64,000 nt of DNA from Gracilaria gracilis (Eukaryota > Rhodophyta > Florideophyceae > Gracilariales > Gracilariaceae). The first letter of the stretch is position 1; each line of letters opens with the position of its first letter. The stretch covers positions 124,001 to 188,000 of the forward strand of contig JARGSG010000024.1 of assembly GCA_030374805.1 (NCBI GenBank), written 5' to 3'. Under the pieces are notes generated by a model. The model was not told where the DNA came from, ran no database searches, and saw only the letters and a program-made list of their open reading frames with translations. This document shows positions 30,018-39,441 of the stretch, piece after piece. A program made the position numbers and the translations under genes.

Positions 30018-30390
30018 TGTTCCGCAATCAGCCAGCCGCCAGCTTGCACAATGTGTGAACACACCCAAGATATGGTCTCGCGCAGCACCAAACGCCGCGC
30101 AGCGCAGCGCAACCGTCGCCCCGCGCGCACGCGCGCCTGTTTGACATCTGCTCGCCAACGCATGTCGCACGCGTGTAACCACTTACACTATCAGCAACTC
30201 GACGCCATTCGAGGCATCATTCGAACTTTCCACACGTTTTAGCACACGTGTCGCCGTGTCGCTCGCCAGCGCACGCAGCAGGCCCTACCAACCGTACACG
30301 CCAAGCACCGCACGTCGCCGTCGCCGTCGCCATCCGCATGCAGCTCCGTCCCCCAAATAGAGTCTCTTTTCCGTTCAAGAGACGTGCACA
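30018..30390. promoter_or_regulatory. Divergent promoter region between the unknown gene and TIM23
   Basis: 373 bp between opposite starts. CCCAAATAGAGTCTC about 40 bp before the TIM23 ATG and AGAGACGTGCACA just before it are the only notable strings. No repeat is seen. Confidence 0.4.
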
Positions 30391-31212
30391 ATGTCGTGGC
30401 TGTGGAGCTCCGCGCCGCCCGACGGCGGCGACGACGACACGCGAAGCGCGCGCGACGTCGACGTCGACTATTCGCGCCTGCACGCCGACCCGTACGCCAC
30501 GCCCGCCGCGCGCGGCGCCGCGGAGGACCAATTCGGCGATGCGTTCGACGACTCGGGCGCGCCTTCGTCGTTCGACGCCTCCGCCAGCACCGCCGCGCCG
30601 CTAGACGCGTCGTTCGACCTGTACGCCGCCCCACCGCCGTCGACGTCCTCAGAGCCGTTCGACTTTGGGCGCGTGTCGCGCATCGACCCCGCCATCCTCA
30701 GCGCGCGCGCCGGCGCGCGCTCCGCCATGATGGGCGGCGGCGGCGGCAGCGGTGCGGAGTACGTGTTCGCGGAGGACTACGCCGCGACGCGGAAAAAGGG
30801 CTGGGGCGAGCAGCTCACGTATCTGGCGGGCTGCTCGTACCTGGGCGGCGCCACGGTGGGCGGGCTGTACGGGCTGCGCGGCGCGCTGGCCGAGTCGTCG
30901 GGCCGCCCGTTTCGGCTGCGACTCAACGCCATTCTCAACGGCATGGGCAAGCGCGGCGCGCTGCTGGCCAACTCGGCGGGCGTTTTGGCGCTGGCGTTCT
31001 CGCTGGCGGAGAGCGGGCTGTATACGTATCGCAACGAGGATGATGCCGCCAACTACGCGCTGGCGGGCGGCGCGGCGGGCGCCATGTTCCGCTCCACGGC
31101 GGGCGCGAGGGCGGCGGCTATGAGTGGACTTGCTGGCGCTTTGGTTGCCGTGGGGGCGGTGTATTCTTCGAGAAGGGGGTGGTACGGCGAGAGGATGCAG
31201 GGCATGCTGTGA
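30391..31212 (+). CDS. TIM23: Mitochondrial import channel subunit TIM23
   Basis: This is the channel-forming part of the TIM23 complex in the inner mitochondrial membrane. The protein has 273 residues. An acidic, Ser/Ala-rich intermembrane-space part (1-125) is followed by the Tim17/Tim23/Tim22 domain, starting WGEQLTYLAGCSYLGGATVG near residue 138. Gly-rich helices follow, including NGMGKRGALLANSAGVLA and LAGGAAGAMFRSTAGARAAA. The YLAGCSYLGG signature separates it from Tim17 and Tim22. The N-terminal part is longer and more acidic than in yeast and may recognise presequences. GRXS16 follows on the same strand. Confidence 0.9.
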   Translation: MSWLWSSAPPDGGDDDTRSARDVDVDYSRLHADPYATPAARGAAEDQFGDAFDDSGAPSSFDASASTAAPLDASFDLYAAPPPSTSSEPFDFGRVSRIDPAILSARAGARSAMMGGGGGSGAEYVFAEDYAATRKKGWGEQLTYLAGCSYLGGATVGGLYGLRGALAESSGRPFRLRLNAILNGMGKRGALLANSAGVLALAFSLAESGLYTYRNEDDAANYALAGGAAGAMFRSTAGARAAAMSGLAGALVAVGAVYSSRRGWYGERMQGML

Positions 31213-31468
31213 ACCAAAACTAAAAAACTTGTGCTCGAGAACGTCTGTTCTGCCCTTTGCGGTTGATCCGGCTCACGCGCCACGTGTGTTACGCGTCATG
31301 TTCGCTGATCAAGCCGCTGTTGTGTTGTGGTTGTTGATGACCTCGCGCCTCGTGCTGCTGTAGCTACCTTCGTAGAGATAACTTTTATACCTTCGTACGT
31401 CTCCGACGCCGCGAGTCCCAACAATAGATACCACCCGAATGATTCGCCGCACTCACACAGCCTCAACA

Positions 31469-32350
31469 ATGGCTCCCAAACTCGCCGCCTTCACGCTCTC
31501 CGTCCCCGTCGCCCCGTCCCTCCGCACCGCCGTCGTCGCGCGAACTTCGCCCACGCACTCGCTCACAGTGCGCGCACGCCGCTGTCGCCGCCCCACGTTC
31601 GCTCCGCCGCGCCTCAGCGCGCAGCACTTTGGCAACGTGGAAGACCTTCCGGCAGAACGCGTCCCAACGCTAGTCCCTCAGCTCCCTTCTCACTGGGGCA
31701 GACCAGGCGTGTACGGCATCTACGACTCGCAAAACAGGCTGCAGTACGTCGCCGCCGTCGCCAACGTCCGCGACGCAATCTCCAACCATGTGCTCTTCGT
31801 GCAGGACGCCGAGCGATGTCACTTTGTGCGCATGTTGACCGTCGACGACCTGCAGCACAAGGACGCGCTTGGCGATCTTGCCGAGCAGTGGGTCATGACG
31901 CACGCCAAGCACGGCCCGGGCATTCCGCCGGGCAACTCCGACGAGGCGCCGGAATGGCGCCTGGAACGAAAGCCGGAGGACATTTACTTCAAGGACAACG
32001 CGCAGCAAGAAATGGTGATCGGCGAGATTGAGGATATTATTCGCGACAATGACATCGTGCTGTTCATGAAGGGCACCAGACGCATGCCGCGATGCGGCTT
32101 TTCGGCAAACGTTGTCGCCATGTTGCAGACCATGACCGACCAATTCGTGTGCGTCGACTGCTTGGATGAAGTAAGAAATATGGGCTTGAGAGGTGCTATC
32201 AAGGACTACTCCAAATGGCCCACCATTCCGCAGCTTTACGTCAGAGGTGAGTTTGTGGGCGGCCATGACATCGTGCGCGACATGATGGGCAACGGCGAGT
32301 TGCAAACCATGTTGGAGATGGTCGCCGCGGAAAGAACCACCACTTTGTAG
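31469..32350 (+). CDS. GRXS16: GRXS16-type plastid glutaredoxin (GIY-YIG fold plus CGFS domain)
   Basis: This is a monothiol glutaredoxin that carries or hands on Fe-S clusters, likely in the plastid. From the ATG at 31469, the 293-residue protein has an Arg/Ser/Ala-rich transit-like leader (about 1-50). A GIY-YIG-type nuclease-like domain follows from about residue 78 (GVYGIYDSQNRLQYVAAVAN) to about 165, then a Grx domain with the active site C209-G-F-S212. The Grx domain ends with the glutathione and cluster contacts WPTIPQLYVRGEFVGGHDIV. The same two-domain order is known in Arabidopsis GRXS16. An earlier in-frame ATG exists at 31439, ten codons upstream. Confidence 0.92.
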   Translation: MAPKLAAFTLSVPVAPSLRTAVVARTSPTHSLTVRARRCRRPTFAPPRLSAQHFGNVEDLPAERVPTLVPQLPSHWGRPGVYGIYDSQNRLQYVAAVANVRDAISNHVLFVQDAERCHFVRMLTVDDLQHKDALGDLAEQWVMTHAKHGPGIPPGNSDEAPEWRLERKPEDIYFKDNAQQEMVIGEIEDIIRDNDIVLFMKGTRRMPRCGFSANVVAMLQTMTDQFVCVDCLDEVRNMGLRGAIKDYSKWPTIPQLYVRGEFVGGHDIVRDMMGNGELQTMLEMVAAERTTTL

Positions 32351-32576
32351 TCAACCCGTCGAACGGTGTAGCACTTTTTTTTTCATAAACTCTCGCGAGG
32401 GGGGAGCGAGCGGTGTATTTCGCCATTATTCTCCTTGTTGATCCACCGCGCGCCAAAGCGCTCGCTGCCACGCTCATTTCGCCACCACCGCCAACTTTGC
32501 TCATGTCTCTGTCCTCCATCGTACCACCTCCTCTTCCCCGCACAACCATTGCGCACCACCGCTTCCACAACGCACT

Positions 32577-34100
32577 ATGACCGCAGCAAAGACCGTTCTC
32601 GGCAGCGATGACGTGCGCGCCATCGTCGCCGACTGCGGCACGTACAACCTGCGAATCGGCTCGTCTGGCCACGACACCCCGCGCGTCATCATTCCCAGCG
32701 CTGTAGCTCTGCCGCATGAACCCACCGACGTGAAAATGGCCGACGTTCAAACCAACCCCGTACAGCCCAAGCCCACCAACCCGTACATCGCCGGCGATGT
32801 GCTCATCAACGCCCCGAAGCGATTTCGGCAGATTGTGCCCATCCACAACTTTGATAACAACCAAATTGATATCAACTGGGATGCGATGGAAAAGTGTTGG
32901 AGGTCGTCTCTTCAATACCTGCAGCTTAACAATGATGCTCCGTTTCTTGTGGTGGAGCCCACTAGAATGTGGACGCAGCAACAACGGGCGCAAGCGTTAG
33001 AACGTGCGATTGAGGCGCTGCAGATGCCTGCAGCGTTCATAGCGAGAGGTAGTGCCATGGCAGCGTTTGCATCTGCGAGAACGTCAGCCTGTGTCTTGGA
33101 TGTCGGCTACTACAATACTTGTGCCTTGCCAGTGATAGATGGGTACGCCATGCAGAAGAAAATGTTTACCTCTGCCGTTGGTGGCAAGTACTTGTCGGAA
33201 GCACTTTACGATTGGGTGCAACAAATGCTGGATTCTAGACCAAACTATGATGGAACTGAACGAAGACTCAAGCGATTAAGAGATGACGACGTCAAACGAG
33301 TTGACTGGTTGCGAGCACCGCATGAAATCCAGAAGGAGCGCCTTGAGTGGGATGGGCAGAAAAGAAAGTACAAGGTTACAGATCTTTCAAACCAAGGAGT
33401 GCTGGCAAACGTTACTGAATCACACCGTGCCTTTTACCGTCTCCGCGTCATAGATGACATGAAGCTTTCTACATTTCGCATATCTCAGACCGAGACAGGC
33501 GAGAACGGAAACGTCAAAGAATCGGATAAGAGTAATGCTAACGAGAGCAAATCCAAGGATGGGAAGGACGCGAACGCCAAGGAGGGAAATGACAAAGAAG
33601 CGGAATCCAAACCAACCAAAGACACTAAAGACGGGAGATCAAAAGATAAGGGTTCAGCCGAAAGAAGCACGGAATATTGTTTACCGGACGGAAACGTACT
33701 CAACTTGGAAGAGAACAACGGTTTGTCTATTCCAAACATGTTATTTCACACGAGTAACGACCCTTCCGAAGGAATGCTTAGCCTTTCTCAGGTAGCTTTT
33801 CAAGCCATAAGCGCCTGTGATCTTGATCTGAGACGTGATTTGTTTAACAGTGTAGTCATAACTGGTGGATCCAGTTTGATTCCTGGGGTCGTAGAGCGTG
33901 TGACAAGAGAAGTGGCCATCCTAACCCCACAGATGTACAAACTCAAGGTGTATGCACCAACGAATTATATCGAACGCACCTGCGCGTCTTGGATTGGAGG
34001 CTCGATTGTTTCCAGTTTGGGCACGTTTCAACAAGCATGGGTTAGTAAGGCGGAATATGACGAACAGGGAGCAATGAACGCCTTGAGGAAGTGTCCATGA
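32577..34100 (+). CDS. ARP4: Actin-related protein 4 (ACTL6/BAF53 type)
   Basis: This is a nuclear actin-related subunit shared by INO80, SWR1 and NuA4-type complexes. The 507-residue protein starts with the actin-fold strand VRAIVADCGTYNLRIG. It has the second phosphate-loop region CVLDVGYYNTCALPVIDG and the adenine region VVITGGSSLIPGV. The ending ASWIGGSIVSSLGTFQQAWV...ALRKCP matches the typical ...RKCP end of Arp4/BAF53. A Lys/Glu/Asp-rich insert at about residues 305-362 has low complexity and is not in yeast Arp4. The insert lies in the middle of the actin fold. The gene is intronless and preceded by pyrimidine-rich DNA. Confidence 0.9.
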   Translation: MTAAKTVLGSDDVRAIVADCGTYNLRIGSSGHDTPRVIIPSAVALPHEPTDVKMADVQTNPVQPKPTNPYIAGDVLINAPKRFRQIVPIHNFDNNQIDINWDAMEKCWRSSLQYLQLNNDAPFLVVEPTRMWTQQQRAQALERAIEALQMPAAFIARGSAMAAFASARTSACVLDVGYYNTCALPVIDGYAMQKKMFTSAVGGKYLSEALYDWVQQMLDSRPNYDGTERRLKRLRDDDVKRVDWLRAPHEIQKERLEWDGQKRKYKVTDLSNQGVLANVTESHRAFYRLRVIDDMKLSTFRISQTETGENGNVKESDKSNANESKSKDGKDANAKEGNDKEAESKPTKDTKDGRSKDKGSAERSTEYCLPDGNVLNLEENNGLSIPNMLFHTSNDPSEGMLSLSQVAFQAISACDLDLRRDLFNSVVITGGSSLIPGVVERVTREVAILTPQMYKLKVYAPTNYIERTCASWIGGSIVSSLGTFQQAWVSKAEYDEQGAMNALRKCP

Positions 34101-34263
34101 TAACTGGCCGTGCGAACATAATACTTCAGCGGTGTCAAACAGAAGAAAGAATTCATTATCTCGTCGATGAGGACAGCAAGCTGCTTCTGTTAGAATCTTC
34201 GTCACTGATTGAACACTTCGGCGAATCAGCTCGCTACTGCTTCGATCGGCCTGTGCATCTAGG

Positions 34264-34276
34264 GTACCGTTGGTAC
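34264..34276 (+). repeat. GTACCGTTGGTAC motif, exact copy
   Basis: Exact 13-mer, 164 bp after the Arp4 stop codon. Confidence 0.75.
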
Positions 34277-35817
34277 TGGATGTGATGAGTGGCTTGAGCA
34301 CACAACATATATGTGAGCGCTGCGCATGTCGTATACTTCAGAAGCAAATGGTTTCCGTAGGTCCAAGCCAAAAACAGAGAACAGGAGACGGTCTTTAGAA
34401 AGTGCTGAACTATAATACAATTCGTTGGAAGCTGTGCATGCCGATACGAAACGCGCTGCATGGATACTTCGTAGAACTGTCTCCTTCAACAGGGAGTTTT
34501 CACGCATTATCCACCGTTATAATCGACGTCGCTTTTTAGTTCTGCTCTGTTCGGTTTCTGTATGTTCAAGACTACCACCAGGGATTACCTCTACTGGATT
34601 GAATTCGGGATCGGCTCCCAAGGCACAAGCACTTTGCTCGAAGTCCGAGCCCCAAATTATCCGATTCGTTCGCATCCCTTGATATGCTTCTCTCCTGTTC
34701 TCTTCTCAGGTGGAGTAATTTCATTCCTCTTTGTGTACTAGTTCCATACTAGCATTCCATCACAGTAACTTCATTCTGATGAGAATAATCGTAATGATGA
34801 TGTCCATGGTTGATGCAGGTGATTCCAGTCCACGCATTAAAGGCAAAGCGAACGAAAATGTTACAAACTGGCGCATGCGAAGGACTCGGCGAAATTTTGC
34901 GGTTTAGACTTACACAACTTCCCTTAGAGCTTCCCTTCTCTCCAAACAGAAAGCTTCACAGAACTCGGCCAAAAAGTGAACGTGAATTTCATTGGAGGAC
35001 TTCATTCTTCCTCGTTAAATCTTTTTCGCTGCACAACTCTCCACAGGTAGTCGTCTCCCCCATGATGGTTCGGAACTTCCGAACCTTCGGAGACCATCTT
35101 CTAATCCGATATAGCATTGAGTTTAGATCTGTCTTCGGCCCAAGTCCAAGGCTTTGCTCCCCTCAAGGTGTTTACTAGAGAGGCCATCGACGCCAAAAGT
35201 GGAGTAATTCGTCTTCGCTATCGTTCGCAACTAATGGCAAAGCTCCTCTTCTAGCGCAAAAGCTAGTGCATTTCACGGCTGATCAGCCATGGGTCGAAGT
35301 TACATAGCTCTGTATATTTTATGTGGTAGCGTCCCATTTTGTCTAGATCTCGACGCCTGCGTTTCTTGTTCAAGATCCTGAGCTGATCTTCCTTCTTCTT
35401 CTGTCCTGCCCACTTGTTCTGCGTCCCGGACCTGTTGTCTTAATCTTTGCAGGAGATCAAAAGAACAAAAGTTCCCCTTGACTCGAGGTGTTAAATGTTT
35501 CTTCTGCAGGCACAAACCCGAAGGTTCAGGATTTTCGGAAAACGCTTTGTTGCTGCGCTATCGCTTTCCGTTTCTCAACAGGAACTATCTCAAAAACGTT
35601 CTCTCGTTGAGGAATGCACAAAACACCACCGCCTGGATAGAGAAACGTTTCTCGTACACAAGTTGGGTGTGGCCGAAGTTGCGGTTGCCTTCTTCGGCAC
35701 AGCACACTTTTTGGTTGATCTGCAACGAAAAGAACGCATGAAACAAGAACATTATGAAACAAAAGGGGCTGTTTTATTATCAGAAGGAGGAACATAGTAT
35801 ATCTCGCACGTGACCAT

Positions 35818-35858
35818 GTTACGCACAACTCTGACAGCTATCCTAAGCTGTGCGTAAC
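35818..35858. repeat. Hairpin with 10-bp arms
   Basis: GTTACGCACA at 35818-35827 pairs perfectly with TGTGCGTAAC at 35849-35858. It could be a terminator-like or transposon-end structure; no function is assigned. Confidence 0.6.
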
Positions 35859-35909
35859 ACAATCTGTGTGCAAGAAATACTATTGAAGTTTAACTGCTCC
35901 CGGCCACCC

Positions 35910-36036
35910 AGCGGGACGGAAAGAGGAGGGGTCTTCAAAGAAGGGAAGTTTGATGCCACGCAGTGTGGGGGCCTTTAAACCTACATAAGAGGAGCCCACC
36001 ACAGCTCATGGGGTGCCCCCCCTCCTCCCGTCCCGC
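35910..36036. repeat. MITE-like inverted repeat, about 127 bp
   Basis: The left arm AGCGGGACGG plus AGGAGGGG is mirrored by the right arm CCCCCCTCCT plus CCGTCCCGCT, with a small mismatch between the sub-arms. No target duplication was identified, so its nature is open. Confidence 0.45.
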
Positions 36037-36790
36037 TATACTCAGCATCTCACCACGAATTCTAGTCACCATCCCCGGAAAAAGGGCACCCCGTGCACCC
36101 CCTGAAAGTTTCAGGATCCCCGCACACTATCGCCTCTAAACAGAATGAAACCAATTGTGGAAGGACCCCCCTCCTCTCACTGCTTAACGTAAAAGCTTCC
36201 CGCCTCGAATATCCTGCACAACATCCCCTGGAGAAAGGGTCCCGTGCCCCCGTGGAAGACAACTTCCCAATGCCCCGCACTTTGAATAAATGAACCTGAG
36301 CAAAAAAAGAAGGAAACGTATTAGAACAGAAAGATGAAGGTGGTTAGTTAGTTTGTCCAGTATGACGTAGTGAACAGCTGTAGCACGCCGTTAGGGGATG
36401 GAGTTGGATAGATAGGAACTTACTAGCTAGAGAATCGATTGAAATGAGTTGATGAGAAGAGAGAAGGAAGACCGCCAAACCCGGACTGGCACCTCGACTT
36501 CCTTTTATACTGTCCTTAAGTCCCCCTCTGTTGGTGCATCTCCGCGTACAATGAAGCGAACACCACTGATATTTCGACAACTTCTTTCAATTCATATGCT
36601 TGTCCGAAGTGTGGGTGTGGCGTGTTTGCCACCATGAATTCGAAGTGACAAAAGTCCACGGTGTTCTTAGAGTGTTCGCCATCCGAAATTAGGACTTGTG
36701 CGGCGTTCATGACTGGAACGAATGCCATTGCGAAAGGTAGAACATTTCGAAATTGTCTTTCGAGGGGAACAGACAGTGGCCGTCACAGAC

Positions 36791-37362
36791 GCTACATCGC
36801 TAGATGCGCTTAGCAGGAGATGCCAAATATTCTTGTCGTGGATTCCAAGCCACTGTGAAACAGCTGAGAATGAAAGCATGGACGAGCTAGCAAAATCAGG
36901 ATTGGACATGCCACTCGAACTACAGCTAGAAGTCCATCACGACCTCACGGACGTGAAGTGCGCCCTGAAGGACAAACAATGGAGCCGTCGGTTGCTGCCA
37001 GCAGAAGAAGAGAAGCAAACAGATTTGCGGGAGTCCAGATTCAATGAGGCAACGCTAGCGCAGTGGTTTACAAGGCACACGCCGAAACTCCACCCAGTCG
37101 CCAGCTACATGTGTTACGCTGCGAATGTGCGCTCGGAGTCAAGAAAGAATGTGAGCATGTGCTACTGCGTTGTCCTTTCACAAACATGAGTCGAATCTTT
37201 TGCGATCGCAAGCGCAGCCAGGACAAGTCACTTAGAAAACTTAATTTAGAAGCACCGAAGAAGATTCTGGCCTATTTGAGAAGAGAGAAGTATTTATAGA
37301 TAGAGCTCTGTTGTGTTAGGAATTAGAACACATAGTCCAAATAAAGAAGGAGAAGAAGAAGA
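36791..37362 (+). mobile_element. 5'-truncated LINE (RNase H and 3' tail)
   Basis: The segment encodes the end of a non-LTR retrotransposon: an RNase H end (FLSWIPSHCETAENESMDEL), then in another frame a CCHC-like knuckle (CECALGVKKECEHVLLRC) and a terminal KKILAYLRREKYL before the stop at 37297-37299. At least one frameshift separates the two parts, so the copy is dead. The 3' end is AATAAAGAAGGAGAAGAAGAAGA. The 11-bp direct repeat CCGTCACAGAC lies immediately left (36780-36790) and right (37363-37373), a clean target-site duplication. The end motif and GAA tail recur in the copies near 51.2 and 58.9 kb. Confidence 0.8.
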
Positions 37363-37373
37363 CCGTCACAGAC

Positions 37374-38457
37374 TATGTGAGTCACAGTGACAACAACGCT
37401 CATTGTCTTTAATTGACCGTAGTTTTGCTTCATAGAAGGAAACAATCGGTAGACAGCTGTCATGGTTTTGTTTGCAATGAGAAACTAAACAGGACAAGAT
37501 AGTCGTGAAAGATGGTCGTGGAGGGAATGCGCAATGCGGGATTGATGGGAGAAAAAGAAGTGGGCAAAAACAGGGAAAGACTACAGGAGTAGTGCATCAT
37601 TTACGATGGGCGATGTCTGCCATCGCTGTGTGACTGTGTGCGTCATTATCACGATTGCTTGGAGATTCAGAATCTCAAAGACAATCTCAAAGACAAATTG
37701 AGAATGAATGAATGCCTTCACAACGACAATAAAGGGGAACTGTTGCGAGCTTGTAATAATTGTTAAATTCGTCATCTTTGATGCCAAGTCGATTGGAAAT
37801 GACAACCCTACGAACTGAATGGTTTCGCATATCCTATTTTACGTTATTCATCACTACTCTCATGTTCAGCTATTTACTGGGAGAATCCAGAAGTTTGAGT
37901 TTCTCCTTAGAAAGCACGTTTTCAAACCGATTCTGCTCCCAATTTCTGCTCTCTTTCCACTTGCTTCGATCAAGACAGGAGTTGACAAAACGCGTTGGGT
38001 TTTTGAAACTCAGTTCATTTTATGGTGCTTCACCAGTCGCTGGACTGGATAGCCTCTCAATTATTACAACAGCTATATTCAATATCAGAGTCAGAGAGTC
38101 AACGAGAAATTACAACAAATAAGGCAACTAAGCGTCAGATAGACAAGAAATAAACATCCGAGTCGGATGAAGCCATACGAAACAAACACAGTACCAACGG
38201 TACCTGTGACTAACAATACTCACATATTTCTGACTCTTCTCTCGGTGCATGTGATTTCAAATGAAGAAGCTAACACACAGGCCCATGCTTAGTCGAAAGC
38301 TGTAAAAGCAAAACATCTTCTTTCAAGAGAAGAATCAGAGGGAGCGAGGGAGACCTTCTAAATATGGCAAAGCTTCCTTCCCTGCGCCATACTCATGGGG
38401 CTTCGGGTTGCGAAAGCGTTGTTCAAAGTCATGTAGTTGTGCCTTTCACTTAGCATG
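37374..38457. other. Intergenic region, no supported gene
   Basis: AT-richer than the genes, with only short frames. A short direct repeat (TCTCAAAGACAATCTCAAAGACAA) lies near 37670-37697. The motif site at 38191 is the only other structure seen. Confidence 0.45.
38191..38203 (-). repeat. GTACCGTTGGTAC motif, exact copy on the minus strand
   Basis: The plus strand reads GTACCAACGGTAC, flanked by CACA and CTGTG. It lies 255 bp beyond the stop of the WD40 gene that ends at 38458. Confidence 0.75.
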
Positions 38458-39441
38458 TCAGTAAATCCATGTCCTTGAACGACAGTCACCAGAGCCAGTG
38501 GCAAAGACCCTACTTACAGGACTGTGGGCGACGTCAATGACAGAGTTCTGATGCGCGAAGTAGCTCATGTATACATCCGGTTGACGGGGATCCCACATTC
38601 GAATAGTGCCATCGCGACTTCCGGAGATAATGCGCTCGCCGTTCGGACTGAACGTGACTGAAAGTACAAAATCCTTATGGCCTTCAAAGGACTTTGGACA
38701 GCACTGAACCGGCCGTTGCATGGAAAGATCCCACAATTTGATAGTACGATCTAGGCCACCAGATATCAACAGCCGTCCATTGGGCGAAAATGCAACACAG
38801 AGTGCTTTGTCGGTGTGGCCTTGAAAGAAACGAATCATCTTGTTCGACTCAACATCCCATACACGCGTGATCTGATCGTAAGATGCGGCTGCCACCTGCT
38901 GCGAACATGGCGAAACTGCCACGGACGTGACCCAGTCAAAAGGACCGTGCTTCTGACTGAGAGTACCAATAGCGTTCCCTGTGTGTAGGTTCCACAGGCG
39001 GACAGTGTTGTCATCGGCGCCCGACACAATAAAACGACTGTTTGCGCTGACATCAACGGATTGAATATCCATTCCATGTCCAGCGAGACGATGTTTGAGA
39101 GTACGTTGCTGAATGTCCCATACATTCAGTGAACATCCCTCAGCGCCGGTCACGAGATGCTTCCCGTCTGGAGAGAAACAGACAGCTTGCACTAGGCGCT
39201 CGCTACGTTCTTCGTCGTACGGGTCTTTGTACTGCTCCTTATGATCATGTAGTGCAAATGAGGCAATAGACTGAGCCGTGTTGGCGTCGAAGACATGAGC
39301 TGCGTTATCAGAACCAGTAGCAAGGTACTGGCCATCCCAGCTATACCTGACACAGCAAACGATAGAGTCGAGCAGGATGAAATGCTGAGGCTCCACGGCA
39401 ACATCAACCATTCGATTAACAATCACACCGAGTGCAGACAT
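38458..39441 (-). CDS. WD-only Tup1-like protein (paralogue B)
   Basis: The 327-residue protein is a seven-blade WD40 propeller very close to that of TUP1 at 25410: SIVCCVRYSWDGQYLATGS, SFEGHKDFVLSVTFSPNGE and the ending ATGSGDCRSRTWIY. The 22 residues before the propeller do not contain the Tup1 coiled coil or any Gln-rich part. It keeps the top-surface blades used by Tup1 to bind repressors, as far as sequence similarity shows. A role as a non-tetramerising Tup1 variant is inferred. It has its own ATG and an undamaged frame, so it is not a simple truncated copy. It is nearer to TUP1 than paralogue A. Confidence 0.88.
   Translation of the reverse strand: MSALGVIVNRMVDVAVEPQHFILLDSIVCCVRYSWDGQYLATGSDNAAHVFDANTAQSIASFALHDHKEQYKDPYDEERSERLVQAVCFSPDGKHLVTGAEGCSLNVWDIQQRTLKHRLAGHGMDIQSVDVSANSRFIVSGADDNTVRLWNLHTGNAIGTLSQKHGPFDWVTSVAVSPCSQQVAAASYDQITRVWDVESNKMIRFFQGHTDKALCVAFSPNGRLLISGGLDRTIKLWDLSMQRPVQCCPKSFEGHKDFVLSVTFSPNGERIISGSRDGTIRMWDPRQPDVYMSYFAHQNSVIDVAHSPVSRVFATGSGDCRSRTWIY

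Larger units (their letters stand above)
34101..36779. other. Repeat island, no supported gene
   Basis: Short frames only (for example 34810-35178 and 35495-35797), with no recognisable domain. Structures seen: the GTACCGTTGGTAC motif (34264-34276), the palindrome GGTTCGGAA-C-TTCCGAACC (35067-35085), a 10-bp-arm hairpin (35818-35858) and a longer inverted repeat (35910-36036). Diverged direct repeats of CCCCGGAAAAAGGG type lie near 36072 and 36220. Confidence 0.5.

Noticed and set aside
30018-30182. Longer start for the unknown gene at 28815
   Set aside because: The extension begins at a GTG codon with no in-frame ATG before 30017.
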